DNA from: Tichowtungia sp964398915
Lineage (GTDB): Bacteria > Verrucomicrobiota > Kiritimatiellia > Kiritimatiellales > Tichowtungiaceae
Direction of reading: 5' to 3'
Assembly: GCA_964398915.1 (NCBI GenBank)
Contig: CAYNOR010000034.1
Span: forward strand, 1-13,127
DNA length: 13,127 bases
The position numbers and the translations under genes are program-made. This document shows positions 1 to 6,963 of this stretch, one piece after another. Each line of letters opens with the position of its first letter. Within the stretch, counting starts at the first letter, position 1. Below the pieces are notes generated by a model. The model was not told the DNA's origin and did not search any database. It saw nothing but the letters and a program-made list of their open reading frames with translations.

Positions 1-270
1 TTAAACAGGAAATACCATGACCCTTTCTTTTTGCAGAACTTTTAGGACACTACCCAAAATTTATATTGGACAGCCCTTTTCTTCAGCTCTTCGAGTCGCG
101 GTGCCGCCGGCGCGGAAGGCGTAAGGTCATTTGAAAGAGCCGGATTCGACTCGTCCCGCGCATCCAGCGCCGAACACCACTGCGCGCGCTGAATCTCATT
201 GCGTTCGCCCGGGATAAGGCGTTGCCGTTTCGACGATACTTCCGTGCGCCTTCCGGGTCGAAATGTAGCG
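1..270. other. Intergenic stretch downstream of serC, no assignable gene
   Basis: This stretch lies beyond the serC terminator and holds no gene I can identify. On the minus strand a frame stays open through it and stops at 42-44. Its codons look gene-like (for example APRLEELKKRA near the end), but its only ATG lies beyond the serC terminator hairpin, inside the serC 3' trailer, and I recognise no family. A second minus-strand frame (83-289) could start only at a GTG inside that hairpin. Short inverted repeats are present (GGAAGGCG at 114-121 with CGCCTTCC at 247-254; CGAGTCG near 92 with CGACTCG near 148). The stretch could be the decayed tail of a lost gene or mobile element; that is a guess. 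Confidence 0.4.
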
Positions 271-309
271 ATAAAAAATCCGCAAGCACACGGATGTGAT
301 TGCGGATTT
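271..309 (-). terminator. Rho-independent terminator of serC
   Basis: A perfect 10-bp stem pairs 276-285 with 300-309. It is extended by a 4-bp inner stem (287-290 with 295-298) closed by a 4-nt loop, with one G/A mismatch between the two stems. Read on the minus strand, the hairpin is followed at once by six T residues (273-278 on the plus strand are A). It lies about 22 nt past the serC stop codon, so it very probably ends the serC transcript. Confidence 0.88.
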
Positions 310-331
310 CCGGTCAAGCAGGCGTTGAGCT

Positions 332-1411
332 TTATCCGTTTTTCGCTTCGAACTCTTTCATGAAGGCGACGAGTGCATCAACACCGGCCTCCGGGAAGGC
401 GTTATAGATTGAAGCGCGGATGCCGCCAACGGAGCGATGCCCTTTCAGGCTGGTCATTCCCAGTTTAGAAGCCGCTTTGATGAAGGTTTCTTCCAGCTCT
501 TCAGTCGGCAGACGGAACGTGACGTTCATCGGCGAACGGTCTTCCGGCACCGCAGTTCCTTTGTAGAAGCTGGATGCGTCAATCGCGGCATACAGCTTGG
601 CCGCTTTGGCATCATTGATCTTCTGCATCCCTTCGAGTCCGCCTTTGGCCATCAGCCAGCGGGTGACCAGCGCGAGGATATAGATCGAAAAGGTCGGCGG
701 CGTGTTCTTGAGCGAGTTTTCTTCGATGAAAGCACGGTACTGGAACAGCTCCGGCAGCGTTTCCGGTGCGCGTTCGGCCAGATCGTTGCGAAGGATGACC
801 AGCGTCACGCCCGCCGGAGCGAGGTTTTTCTGTGCACCGGCATAGATAAGACCGAACTGCGAGACATCCAGCGGACGCGAGAGAATGTCCGAGGACATAT
901 CGGCCACCAGCGGCGCTTTGGTTTTCGGAAATTCCTTAACCTGCGTTCCGGCGATCGTTTCATTGGAGGTGATGTGGACATACGCGGCATCGTCGCTGAA
1001 TTTCAGCCCGCTGTTTTTCGGCATGCAGGTCGGAATGGCTTTGGACGTATCGGCGATTACATTGATTTTGCCGAGTTTCTTGGCTGCTTTAACTGCGGCG
1101 CTTCCCCACGAACCGGCGTTGATGTAGTCCGCGGTCTGACCGGCACCGAGCAGGTTCATCGGGATCAGCGAAAACTGAGTGGTCGCGCCGCCGGTCATGA
1201 ACAGGACGCTGTAATTTTCCGGAATCTTCAGCAGCGTTTTCAGATTGGCGACGGCTTCGTCGTGCACGGCGGAATATTCTTTCCCGCGATGACTCATCTC
1301 CATAATGGACATACCGGTTCCTTTGTAATCAAGCAACTCGGCCTGAGCTTCTTTGAGGACTTCTTCCGGTAGAATCGACGGACCTGCACTGAAGTTATAT
1401 GAACGCGCCAT
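332..1411 (-). CDS. serC: Phosphoserine aminotransferase SerC
   Basis: This PLP-dependent class V aminotransferase converts 3-phosphohydroxypyruvate and glutamate to O-phosphoserine and 2-oxoglutarate, the second step of serine synthesis. The related step in pyridoxal phosphate synthesis is a possible second role. The protein is cytoplasmic, 359 aa, the normal family length. It opens with the hallmark NFSAGPS (residues 6-12), has the PLP phosphate-binding GGAT at 74-77, and carries the Schiff-base lysine at K195 in AGAQKNLAPAG. The HRSVGGIRASIYNA block (325-338) matches the substrate-binding C-terminal region. The start at 1411 is chosen because AAAGGA sits 8 nt upstream; an in-frame ATG at 1435 would add eight non-conserved residues and lacks a ribosome site. 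A strong terminator follows. The gene probably has its own promoter, because a terminator-like hairpin lies between it and glnB. Confidence 0.97.
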   Translation of the reverse strand: MARSYNFSAGPSILPEEVLKEAQAELLDYKGTGMSIMEMSHRGKEYSAVHDEAVANLKTLLKIPENYSVLFMTGGATTQFSLIPMNLLGAGQTADYINAGSWGSAAVKAAKKLGKINVIADTSKAIPTCMPKNSGLKFSDDAAYVHITSNETIAGTQVKEFPKTKAPLVADMSSDILSRPLDVSQFGLIYAGAQKNLAPAGVTLVILRNDLAERAPETLPELFQYRAFIEENSLKNTPPTFSIYILALVTRWLMAKGGLEGMQKINDAKAAKLYAAIDASSFYKGTAVPEDRSPMNVTFRLPTEELEETFIKAASKLGMTSLKGHRSVGGIRASIYNAFPEAGVDALVAFMKEFEAKNG

Positions 1412-1419
1412 GATGAGAT

Positions 1420-1425
1420 TCCTTT
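1420..1425 (-). promoter_or_regulatory. Ribosome binding site deciding the serC start
   Basis: AAAGGA on the minus strand lies 8 nt before the ATG at 1411. It favours that start over the in-frame ATG at 1435. Confidence 0.7.
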
Positions 1426-1453
1426 CGTTGAACAACTTGAAAACCTGATCCGG

Positions 1454-1482
1454 AATCTACCTGTTACATGTCTTGCGGGCAA
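1454..1482 (-). promoter_or_regulatory. Possible sigma-70-type promoter for serC
   Basis: On the minus strand TTGCCC (1477-1482) and TAGATT (1454-1459) are separated by exactly 17 nt, about 40 nt before the serC start codon. Each box is only a partial match to consensus (TAGATT matches four of six positions), so this rests mainly on spacing and position. Confidence 0.3.
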
Positions 1483-1591
1483 CAAAAGTAATGAGAAAAG
1501 TATGATTAAAAACGGCTTTTTTGTGACAACAAGCGGCATTTTCCGTAACAATAAAACTTTCGCCCGGTCGTTTGCCGCAATTCAGATCGCC

Positions 1592-1634
1592 TTATCCAAT
1601 AGCCTCTGAACCGGTTTCGTCGGTGCGAATGCGG
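1592..1634 (-). pseudogene. 3' relic of a second PII (glnB-like) gene
   Basis: This 43-bp segment matches the 3' end of the intact PII gene (1801-1843) at 39 of 43 positions. Read on the minus strand it ends in the same 13 residues, RIRTDETGSEAIG, followed by TAA. All four differences are transitions and all are synonymous (Gly, Ile, Glu and Gly codons). The similarity stops abruptly at 1634; upstream in the same frame nothing resembles PII. The simplest reading is the stump of a former tandem PII gene that diverged under coding selection before its 5' part was lost. Duplication of the intact gene's tail by a rearrangement is the alternative, but it would not by itself predict purely silent changes. 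Confidence 0.7.
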
Positions 1635-1703
1635 GCGGCGGAGTCTCGTAAGGTTGTCGTTGAAAAATCGGGTCGAAACGGCTGGCGTGCCGAAATTCTC
1701 TCT

Positions 1704-1792
1704 GGAGTGCGGACGCAAGCGAGGCGCGAGGACGCTTTTTCACAACCAGCCGGCAAAAAAGCTCCGTCGCACTTCGTTTGCCGGAGCACTCC
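1704..1792. repeat. 89-bp segment bounded by 7-bp inverted repeats, hairpin-rich
   Basis: The ends are GGAGTGC (1704-1710) and GCACTCC (1786-1792), a perfect 7-bp inverted repeat. Inside are further pairs, including CCGGCAAA (1750-1757) with TTTGCCGG (1777-1784), and GCTCCG with CGGAGC. It lies between the intact PII gene and the PII relic. Its form suits a small non-autonomous element or dispersed intergenic repeat, but a single copy in the window cannot prove that. Confidence 0.4.
1755..1787 (-). terminator. Probable rho-independent terminator of the amtB-glnB operon
   Basis: On the minus strand GCTCCG (1782-1787) pairs with CGGAGC (1761-1766) around a 15-nt loop and is followed directly by six T residues (1755-1760 on the plus strand are A). 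It lies 13 nt past the PII stop codon. The stem is short, but the U-tract and placement are right. An alternative pairing, CCGGCAAA with TTTGCCGG, overlaps it. Confidence 0.6.
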
Positions 1793-1800
1793 AAATTATT

Positions 1801-2142
1801 TTACCCGATAGCTTCTGAGCCGGTTTCGTCGGTGCGAATGCGGATACACTGTTCGAGCGGCATGACGAAAATTTTGCCGTCACCGATTTTTCCGCTCTTG
1901 GCCGCTTTGATAATCGCTTTGATGGTGATGTCGACAAATTCGTCGTTCACGGCGATTTCGAGCCGCACTTTTTCGATCAGGTTGACGGCGCGAACCTGCC
2001 CCCGGTAATGCTCGGTAAAGCCGCGCTGCTGGCCGCAACCGCGCACGCGGCTGACGGTCATTTTATGCACCTCGGCGTTGAACAGCGCCGCTTTAACGTC
2101 TTCGAGTTTTTCCGGCTGAATAATCGCAATAATCATTTTCAT
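1801..2142 (-). CDS. glnK: PII nitrogen regulatory protein (GlnB/GlnK family), lacking Tyr51
   Basis: PII trimers sense ATP/ADP and 2-oxoglutarate and control nitrogen targets. When encoded beside an ammonium channel they usually block it by inserting the T-loop. The 113-aa length is typical. Conserved residues are present: Q39, K58, GKIGDGKIF with K90, and R101/R103 in RIRT. T-loop Arg47, the residue that plugs AmtB, is kept in TEHYRG (43-48). Tyr51, uridylylated in proteobacteria, is replaced by Arg and Glu50 by Val (GQVR, 48-51), so GlnD-type modification at that position is not possible; Tyr46 remains. A GGAAGG site (2153-2158) lies 10 nt before the ATG. The gene follows amtB by 85 bp with no terminator between them, so they are probably co-transcribed. 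The choice between the names glnB and glnK rests only on amtB linkage. Confidence 0.95.
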   Translation of the reverse strand: MKMIIAIIQPEKLEDVKAALFNAEVHKMTVSRVRGCGQQRGFTEHYRGQVRAVNLIEKVRLEIAVNDEFVDITIKAIIKAAKSGKIGDGKIFVMPLEQCIRIRTDETGSEAIG

Positions 2143-2165
2143 GGCGAAAGGACCTTCCGTGATTT

Positions 2166-2228
2166 CAGTTATCCGTTATCTGTTATCGGACAACTGTTTT
2201 CTGTTAACTTTTAACTGATGACTTTTCC
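2166..2228. repeat. Degenerate heptanucleotide repeat tract between amtB and glnB
   Basis: The plus strand divides without gaps into nine 7-mers that each begin with C: cagttat, ccgttat, ctgttat, cggacaa, ctgtttt, ctgttaa, cttttaa, ctgatga, cttttcc. Four begin with CTG. The last unit just reaches the amtB stop codon. It fills most of the 85-bp amtB-glnB gap. A second tract of CTG-initial heptamers lies at 13029-13070. Confidence 0.6.
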
Positions 2229-3514
2229 TACAGCGCATCTTCCGGGTGCGCTTCAATCCGGTGTACCGCCAGATCAGAACCGATCAGTTCTTCGTGCGGA
2301 TTCAGCCGGATGCCGACGGTGACTTTCATCAAACCGTACACCACCGTGCTGGCGACCAGACAGAAGAGTACCACCGCGACCGTCACGATCAGTTGTGAAA
2401 AGAACGAGACGCCGCCAACGCCGCCGAGCGCCTGCTGACCGAAAATACCGGCGGCAATCCCGCCCCACGCGCCGCAGACGCCGTGCAGCGGCCAGACGCC
2501 GAGGACATCGTCAACCTGCCACTTAACGGTTTCCGTTTCGAACAGGAAAACAAAGATGCCGCCCGCAATCGCGCCGACCACCGCCGCGCTGACCGGATGA
2601 TAAAGGTCGGAACCGGCGCAGACCGCGACCAGCCCGGCCAGCGCGCCGTTATGCACGAACCCGGCGTCGTTTTTGGAAATCAGCATCGCCGCGATCGTGC
2701 CACCGACCATCGCCATCAGCGAGTTGATCGCCACCAGCCCGGAAATCGATTCGATCGAGCCCGCGCTCATTACGTTAAAGCCGAACCAGCCGACAATCAG
2801 AATCCAGCTGCCCAGCGCGAGAAACGGAATACTGCTGACCTTGATGGCGTTGCTTTCGTAGCGCTTCAGGCGCGCGCCCAGCAGCATAATGGCCGGGAGA
2901 GCCAGCCAGCCGCCGACCGCGTGCACCACCACCGAACCGGCGAAATCATGGAACGGCGCGCCAAAATTCGTCGCCAGCCAGCCGGTCGCGCCAGCCAGTG
3001 TATTCGAGAACCGGCCCCACAGCGAACCTTCGACCAGCGGATAAATCAGACCAACAAAAATGCCGCCCGCCAGCGAATTGGTCCAGAACTTCGCGCGCTC
3101 CGCCACGCCGCCGGAAATAATCGCCGGAACACAGGCCGCAAAGCCGAGCAGCAGGAAGAATTTCACATACTCAAATCCGTGGTTCGCCGTCATGTCTGAA
3201 ACCGGCACCAGAAAGGAAATGCCGCGCGCAATCGGGTAGCCGATCAGAAAGTAAACAATCGTTGAAAAGCTCCACTCGCAGATGATCTTATTCAGCGCGT
3301 TCACCTGGTTTTTACGGCGGACTGAACCCACTTCCAGAAAAGCAAACCCGCCGTGCATCGCCAGAATCATAATTGCGCCGATTAAAATAAACAGCGTATT
3401 AGACGACTGTGCCAGCTCATCGGGCGCGCCTTCCGCCGCCTGCGCGGTACCAGCCAGCAGAAATGCTGACAAAACCGTAACAACGAATAAGCGCCACCTT
3501 TTTTTAAACCACAT
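2228..3514 (-). CDS. amtB: Ammonium transporter (Amt family)
   Basis: This is an inner-membrane trimeric channel that takes up ammonium. The mature 428-aa product starts with a likely cleaved signal peptide (charged WFKKRWR, hydrophobic core 10-21, AQA at 24-26), as in E. coli AmtB, followed by about 11 membrane segments. Diagnostic features are the family block with the ammonium-site Asp, HDFAGSVVVHAVGG (189-202, D190); the pore twin histidines H198 and H344 (LHGVCGAWGG); the Phe-gate region GFAACVPAIISGGVAER (124-140); and GWFGFN (242-247). The usual Gly at position 347 is Cys. The start at 3514 is supported by GGAGGG 8 nt upstream and by the signal peptide; an in-frame ATG at 3604 would place 30 unrelated residues before it. 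The PII gene follows, so gating by PII is expected. No confident sigma-54 site was found upstream. Confidence 0.97.
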   Translation of the reverse strand: MWFKKRWRLFVVTVLSAFLLAGTAQAAEGAPDELAQSSNTLFILIGAIMILAMHGGFAFLEVGSVRRKNQVNALNKIICEWSFSTIVYFLIGYPIARGISFLVPVSDMTANHGFEYVKFFLLLGFAACVPAIISGGVAERAKFWTNSLAGGIFVGLIYPLVEGSLWGRFSNTLAGATGWLATNFGAPFHDFAGSVVVHAVGGWLALPAIMLLGARLKRYESNAIKVSSIPFLALGSWILIVGWFGFNVMSAGSIESISGLVAINSLMAMVGGTIAAMLISKNDAGFVHNGALAGLVAVCAGSDLYHPVSAAVVGAIAGGIFVFLFETETVKWQVDDVLGVWPLHGVCGAWGGIAAGIFGQQALGGVGGVSFFSQLIVTVAVVLFCLVASTVVYGLMKVTVGIRLNPHEELIGSDLAVHRIEAHPEDAL

Positions 3515-3522
3515 AATTGTTT

Positions 3523-3528
3523 CCCTCC
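3523..3528 (-). promoter_or_regulatory. Strong ribosome binding site deciding the amtB start
   Basis: GGAGGG on the minus strand stands 8 nt before the ATG at 3514. It settles the start against the upstream in-frame ATG at 3604. Confidence 0.8.
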
Positions 3529-3892
3529 GTTTGTCAGCGTCTTGTTTCGGGCGCAAAGTAAAGATAAGGGAAAAGCACGTTCTATGCCTTATGTTAAACC
3601 CCAAACGGGAAAAACATGTTTAAATAATTGGTAATGAATGGATTAAAACTATTTACCTGCGGATAACCCCCCGGCTGCCAGACAGCTGTAAATTACATAC
3701 TTGTATTATTCAGCAGATCCATATGACAAAACTGACCCGGTCAGACCGATTTTGTATCACCGCGGTATTTGTATTAATTCCAGTGCAATAAAAACCGATG
3801 CTTTACGTTTTTTTATAAGCGCCTTTTTGCCTGATCTAAAACATACTGGGAAGGTTTTCGCAGGCTGGACTCTTTTCAGGGATGAATCCAAA
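3529..3892. other. AT-rich divergent intergenic region, amtB / DUF1549 operon
   Basis: This 364-bp AT-rich region must hold the promoters of two divergent transcripts. It contains the palindromes AAACATGTTT (about 3612-3621) and ACCGCGGT (about 3760-3767) and several T-rich runs. TATTAT near 3705 could be a -10 box for the plus-strand operon, but no well-placed -35 accompanies it. Reading frame 2 is open from 3701 into the DUF1549 gene; the peptide it would add does not look like part of that family and lies before the signal peptide. I call no promoter here. Confidence 0.5.
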
Positions 3893-5623
3893 ATGATGAA
3901 ATGTAGTGTGTTTATCTTTACAATCCTTTGCACCGGCCTAAGCACGGTTAAGGCAAAAGATCCATCGGAGATCCTGGAACATCCGTCCCGGCCGGAACCC
4001 GCGGGCCGGATTGATCAGCTGGTTTTCACTCAGTTGGAAAAGATAAACATTCAGCCTGTGCTCTGTTCTGACGAAGTGTTTATCCGCCGGGTTTATCTGG
4101 ACGTGATCGGTAAACTGCCCTCTGCCAAAGAAGCGGCGGAGTTTCTCGACAAGCCCGATTCTTCAACCAAACGGAGCGAACTGATTGACGAACTGCTGGC
4201 GAGGGATGAGTTTGCCGACTATTGGGCGATGAAATGGGGCGACGTGCTACGCATCAAGGCGGAGTTCCCGGTCAATCTGTGGCCGAATGCGGCACAGGCT
4301 TATCACCATTGGGTTCGCACCTCGATTGCTAATAACAAACCATACGACCGGTTTGTTCGCGAAATGCTCACAGCCAGCGGCAGCAATTTCCGGGTCGGTC
4401 CGGTGAATTTTTATCGTGCGATGCAAAACAAAACCCCTAAAGGAATTGCCACGACAGCGGCCTTGACCTTTATGGGCGTCCGCGCCGAGTCGTGGCCGGA
4501 AAAACAACTGGAGGATATGACCCTCTTTTTTTCCCAGATAGGCTATAAACCGACCAGCGAGTGGAAAGAGGAGTCTGTTTTCTGGGATCCGTTCGGCACC
4601 GCTGCGGACAAGGCCAACAGCGCTCCCGGCAAGGATAGGATCACTACGTCCATGACCGGAGCCGTCGCACAGGTTTCTGCGACACCGCGCAGTCCGGTTC
4701 AAACTGCATTTCCCGACGGCAAAAAGGTCACTCTATCTCCGGACCGCGATCCGCGCGAAGTATTTGCCGACTGGCTGATTACCCCGGAAAACCCTTGGTT
4801 CTCCCGCTGTATCGTAAACCGGGTCTGGGCCTGGCTGTTAGGCCGCGGCATCGTTCATGAACCGGACGACTTTCGTAAAGACAATCCCCCCTCCAACCCC
4901 GAACTGCTGGCCTGGCTGGAAAAGGACTTCGCGGTTCATCAATATGATCTGCGCTATCTCTACCGTCTGATCCTGAACTCAAAGACCTACCAGCTTTCCT
5001 CTATCGCCAGCAGCAGCGATCCGTCCGCCGCCGCACAATTTGCCTTTTACCCGCTCCGGCGTCTGGAAGCCGAGGTGCTGATCGACGCAATCAACAGCAT
5101 CACAGGCAGCTCCGATCTATACACCAGCGCCATTCCCGAACCCTTTACCTACATTCCAAAAGATCAGTCCGCTGTTTCCATCGCCGATGGCAGTATAACC
5201 AGTTCATTTCTCGCACTCTTCGGGCGCTCCGCGCGCGCCACCGGTATGTCGGACGAACGGGACAACACCACGACGTCATCCCAGCGCCTTCATCTGTTGA
5301 ATTCAGGCCATATTCAGGAAAAAATCGAAAAAGGTCCGAAAATCAAAGCGCTGACTTCGGCAAAAATTCCCCCGGATAAGATCATTGAGAATCTATACCT
5401 GACGATCCTGTCGCGCCGTCCGACTAAAAAAGAAAACCAAATCGTCATGTCGTACGGGAACCTCGCCGCCCTGAAAAAACCGCTTCCGGCCGGAACGTCC
5501 GGGACCCCCGGAAAAGAAAAACCGAAAAAACAAGGCAAAATCGCTAATCCGGAACAGCAAAACGACTGGAACGACATTGTCTGGGCTTTACTCAACAGTC
5601 CGGAATTTTTGTATCGTCACTAG
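3893..5623 (+). CDS. Secreted DUF1549/DUF1553 protein, variant without CxxCH
   Basis: The family is common in Planctomycetes and relatives and has no settled function. At 576 aa it is shorter than many members, which often add an N-terminal cytochrome-c-like domain. An N-terminal signal peptide is likely (hydrophobic core about 5-17, cleavage near KA at 20-21). DUF1549 spans roughly 37-218 (RRVYLDVIGKLPS, 65-77; YDRFVREMLTASG, 151-163). DUF1553 spans roughly 285-575 (NPWFSRCIVNRVWAWLLGRG, 300-319; LHLLNS, 467-472; LLNSPEFLYRH at the end). In typical members the segment after FMGVR carries a CxxCH haem-like motif; here it reads FMGVRAESWPEKQLEDM (193-209), with no cysteine. A Lys/Pro/Gly-rich linker (about 529-550) precedes the end. 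The start at 3893 is taken from the signal peptide and AGGGA 10 nt upstream; 3896 is an adjacent alternative. It heads a three-gene operon. Confidence 0.9.
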   Translation: MMKCSVFIFTILCTGLSTVKAKDPSEILEHPSRPEPAGRIDQLVFTQLEKINIQPVLCSDEVFIRRVYLDVIGKLPSAKEAAEFLDKPDSSTKRSELIDELLARDEFADYWAMKWGDVLRIKAEFPVNLWPNAAQAYHHWVRTSIANNKPYDRFVREMLTASGSNFRVGPVNFYRAMQNKTPKGIATTAALTFMGVRAESWPEKQLEDMTLFFSQIGYKPTSEWKEESVFWDPFGTAADKANSAPGKDRITTSMTGAVAQVSATPRSPVQTAFPDGKKVTLSPDRDPREVFADWLITPENPWFSRCIVNRVWAWLLGRGIVHEPDDFRKDNPPSNPELLAWLEKDFAVHQYDLRYLYRLILNSKTYQLSSIASSSDPSAAAQFAFYPLRRLEAEVLIDAINSITGSSDLYTSAIPEPFTYIPKDQSAVSIADGSITSSFLALFGRSARATGMSDERDNTTTSSQRLHLLNSGHIQEKIEKGPKIKALTSAKIPPDKIIENLYLTILSRRPTKKENQIVMSYGNLAALKKPLPAGTSGTPGKEKPKKQGKIANPEQQNDWNDIVWALLNSPEFLYRH

Positions 5624-5634
5624 GAGAGGACAAC

Positions 5635-6954
5635 ATGAATACAACGCTGAACATAACCCGCCGCAACGCACTGAAATACGGGCTCTGCGCAACAGGCAGC
5701 GTTCTGCTTTCCAACAAACTGCAGGCCGCGGCCCCTTCCTTATCGCTGCCGGTAAAAGCCAAATCGGTGATTCAGATTTTTCTGTGGGGCGGCATGTCTC
5801 ACAACGACACCTGGGATCCGAAACCGGACAGCGGCCGTGACTACATGGGCGAATTCCCGAAAGCCATTCCAACCAATGTGTCCGGTATTCAGATCGGACA
5901 GCTTTTCCCGGAACTGGCAAAACAGGCTGATAAATATTCACTGATCCGCAGCATGACTCACGGCATCAATGGTCACGAAACCGCCGCTTACTACATGCAA
6001 ACCGGCCACTCGAGCGATGAAAAAATCACCTTCCCCAGTATCGGAGCCGTTTTTTCCTACTTTAAAAATCCCGGTTACAAAGGACTGATTCCTCCCTACG
6101 CGGTACTGACCCAGCCGCAAGGCCGCTTTTCCGAAGAGGGATTTTTGGGGCCGATGTATAAACCCTTCGCCACCGGCGGCGATCCCAATGCAGCACGTTT
6201 TGAAGTCGAAGGCGTGATCGCTAAGGGGATCAGCGATGAACGGCAGGCCGCCCGGCGCGAGTTGCTCAGAAAAACCGATCTGCTTGGACAGGCCATGACC
6301 TCGGCCGTACTGAAAGATGCCCGCATCGCCGAGGATCAGGCTTATGAGTTAATCCTCGGTTCAGGAAAGGAAGTATTCAACCTTTCCAATGAAGATGACA
6401 AACTGCGCGACCGCTACGGACGCAACACCTTCGGGCAGGAATGTCTGGTCGCCCGCCGGCTGGTCGAAACCGGCGTGCCGTACGTCGTGATCAATTATCC
6501 CGGCGGCTGGGACACTCACAAAGGTCACTTTGCACGGATGCGTCAGCAGTGCCCGAATCTTGATAAAGGACTGGCGGCCCTGCTGGAAGACCTGGCGGCC
6601 CGCGGACTGCTTTCAAGTACACTGGTCTGGTGCTGCGGTGAATTCGGCCGCGGCCCGAAAATAGACTGGCAGCCGCCGTGGAACGGCGGACGCAATCACT
6701 ACGGCGCGGTCTTCTCGGCGCTCGTGGCTGGAGGCGGTTTCCGCGGCGGTGCGGTCGTGGGCTCTTCCGATGCAAAGGGCGAAAAAGTCAGCGAACGTCC
6801 GGTCTATCCGGTGGATCTGCTCGGCAGCATCTACCGGCTGGGAGGCATCGACCCGGCCTCCCTGCTGCCGCATCCGCTCGGGCTGGAGGCCCGCGTTCTG
6901 CCTGAAGTTTCCGACACGATCAAATCCGGCGGTCTGTTGACGGAAATCATGTAG
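5635..6954 (+). CDS. Tat-exported DUF1501 protein (alkaline-phosphatase-like superfamily)
   Basis: DUF1501 proteins are predicted metal-dependent hydrolases of the sulfatase/phosphatase fold; the substrate is unknown. The 439-aa product begins with a twin-arginine signal (TRRNALK, 8-14, then a hydrophobic stretch to about residue 31), so it should be exported folded. Family blocks appear in order: FLWGGMSHNDTWDPKPD (49-65), SMTHGINGHETAAYYMQTGH (106-125), GGWDTH (290-295), CCGEFGRGPKI (333-343), GGRNHYGAVFSALVAGGG (351-368), and RPVYPVDLLGSIYRLGGID (388-406). The Asp and His residues in these blocks are likely metal ligands. There is no CxPSR sulfatase signature, so it should not be called a formylglycine sulfatase. 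AGGAG overlaps the stop codon of the preceding gene and lies 8 nt before this ATG; the genes are 11 bp apart, consistent with an operon and coupled translation. Confidence 0.93.
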   Translation: MNTTLNITRRNALKYGLCATGSVLLSNKLQAAAPSLSLPVKAKSVIQIFLWGGMSHNDTWDPKPDSGRDYMGEFPKAIPTNVSGIQIGQLFPELAKQADKYSLIRSMTHGINGHETAAYYMQTGHSSDEKITFPSIGAVFSYFKNPGYKGLIPPYAVLTQPQGRFSEEGFLGPMYKPFATGGDPNAARFEVEGVIAKGISDERQAARRELLRKTDLLGQAMTSAVLKDARIAEDQAYELILGSGKEVFNLSNEDDKLRDRYGRNTFGQECLVARRLVETGVPYVVINYPGGWDTHKGHFARMRQQCPNLDKGLAALLEDLAARGLLSSTLVWCCGEFGRGPKIDWQPPWNGGRNHYGAVFSALVAGGGFRGGAVVGSSDAKGEKVSERPVYPVDLLGSIYRLGGIDPASLLPHPLGLEARVLPEVSDTIKSGGLLTEIM

Positions 6955-6963
6955 AGAAACAAA

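Noticed and set aside
42..75. GGACACTACCC and nearby GGACAGCC as insertion-sequence ends
   Set aside because: There is no matching opposite end, no transposase and no target duplication in the window; the resemblance is too short to support a call.
437..1372. Plus-strand open frame of 311 codons opposite serC
   Set aside because: It is fully antisense to a clear serC, has no family resemblance, and is Arg/Gly/Phe-rich as expected from a reverse-frame shadow of a codon-biased gene.
1592..1789. A 65-codon minus-strand frame ending in the PII-like tail, as a real small gene
   Set aside because: Only the last 13 residues resemble PII; the upstream part runs through a hairpin-rich repeat and looks like incidental read-through of noncoding DNA.
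2483..3199. Plus-strand open frame of 238 codons opposite amtB
   Set aside because: The composition is dominated by Arg, Gln, Asn and Ala, a shadow of the amtB codons; there is no start context.
3565..3590. Sigma-54-like motif (GCACG then ATGCC) in the amtB upstream region
   Set aside because: It lacks the essential -24 GG, has a mismatch at the -12 element, and points away from amtB.
3701..3892. N-terminal extension of the DUF1549 protein from the in-frame ATG at 3701
   Set aside because: It would place 64 unrelated residues before a good signal peptide and sits in AT-rich intergenic sequence without a ribosome site.
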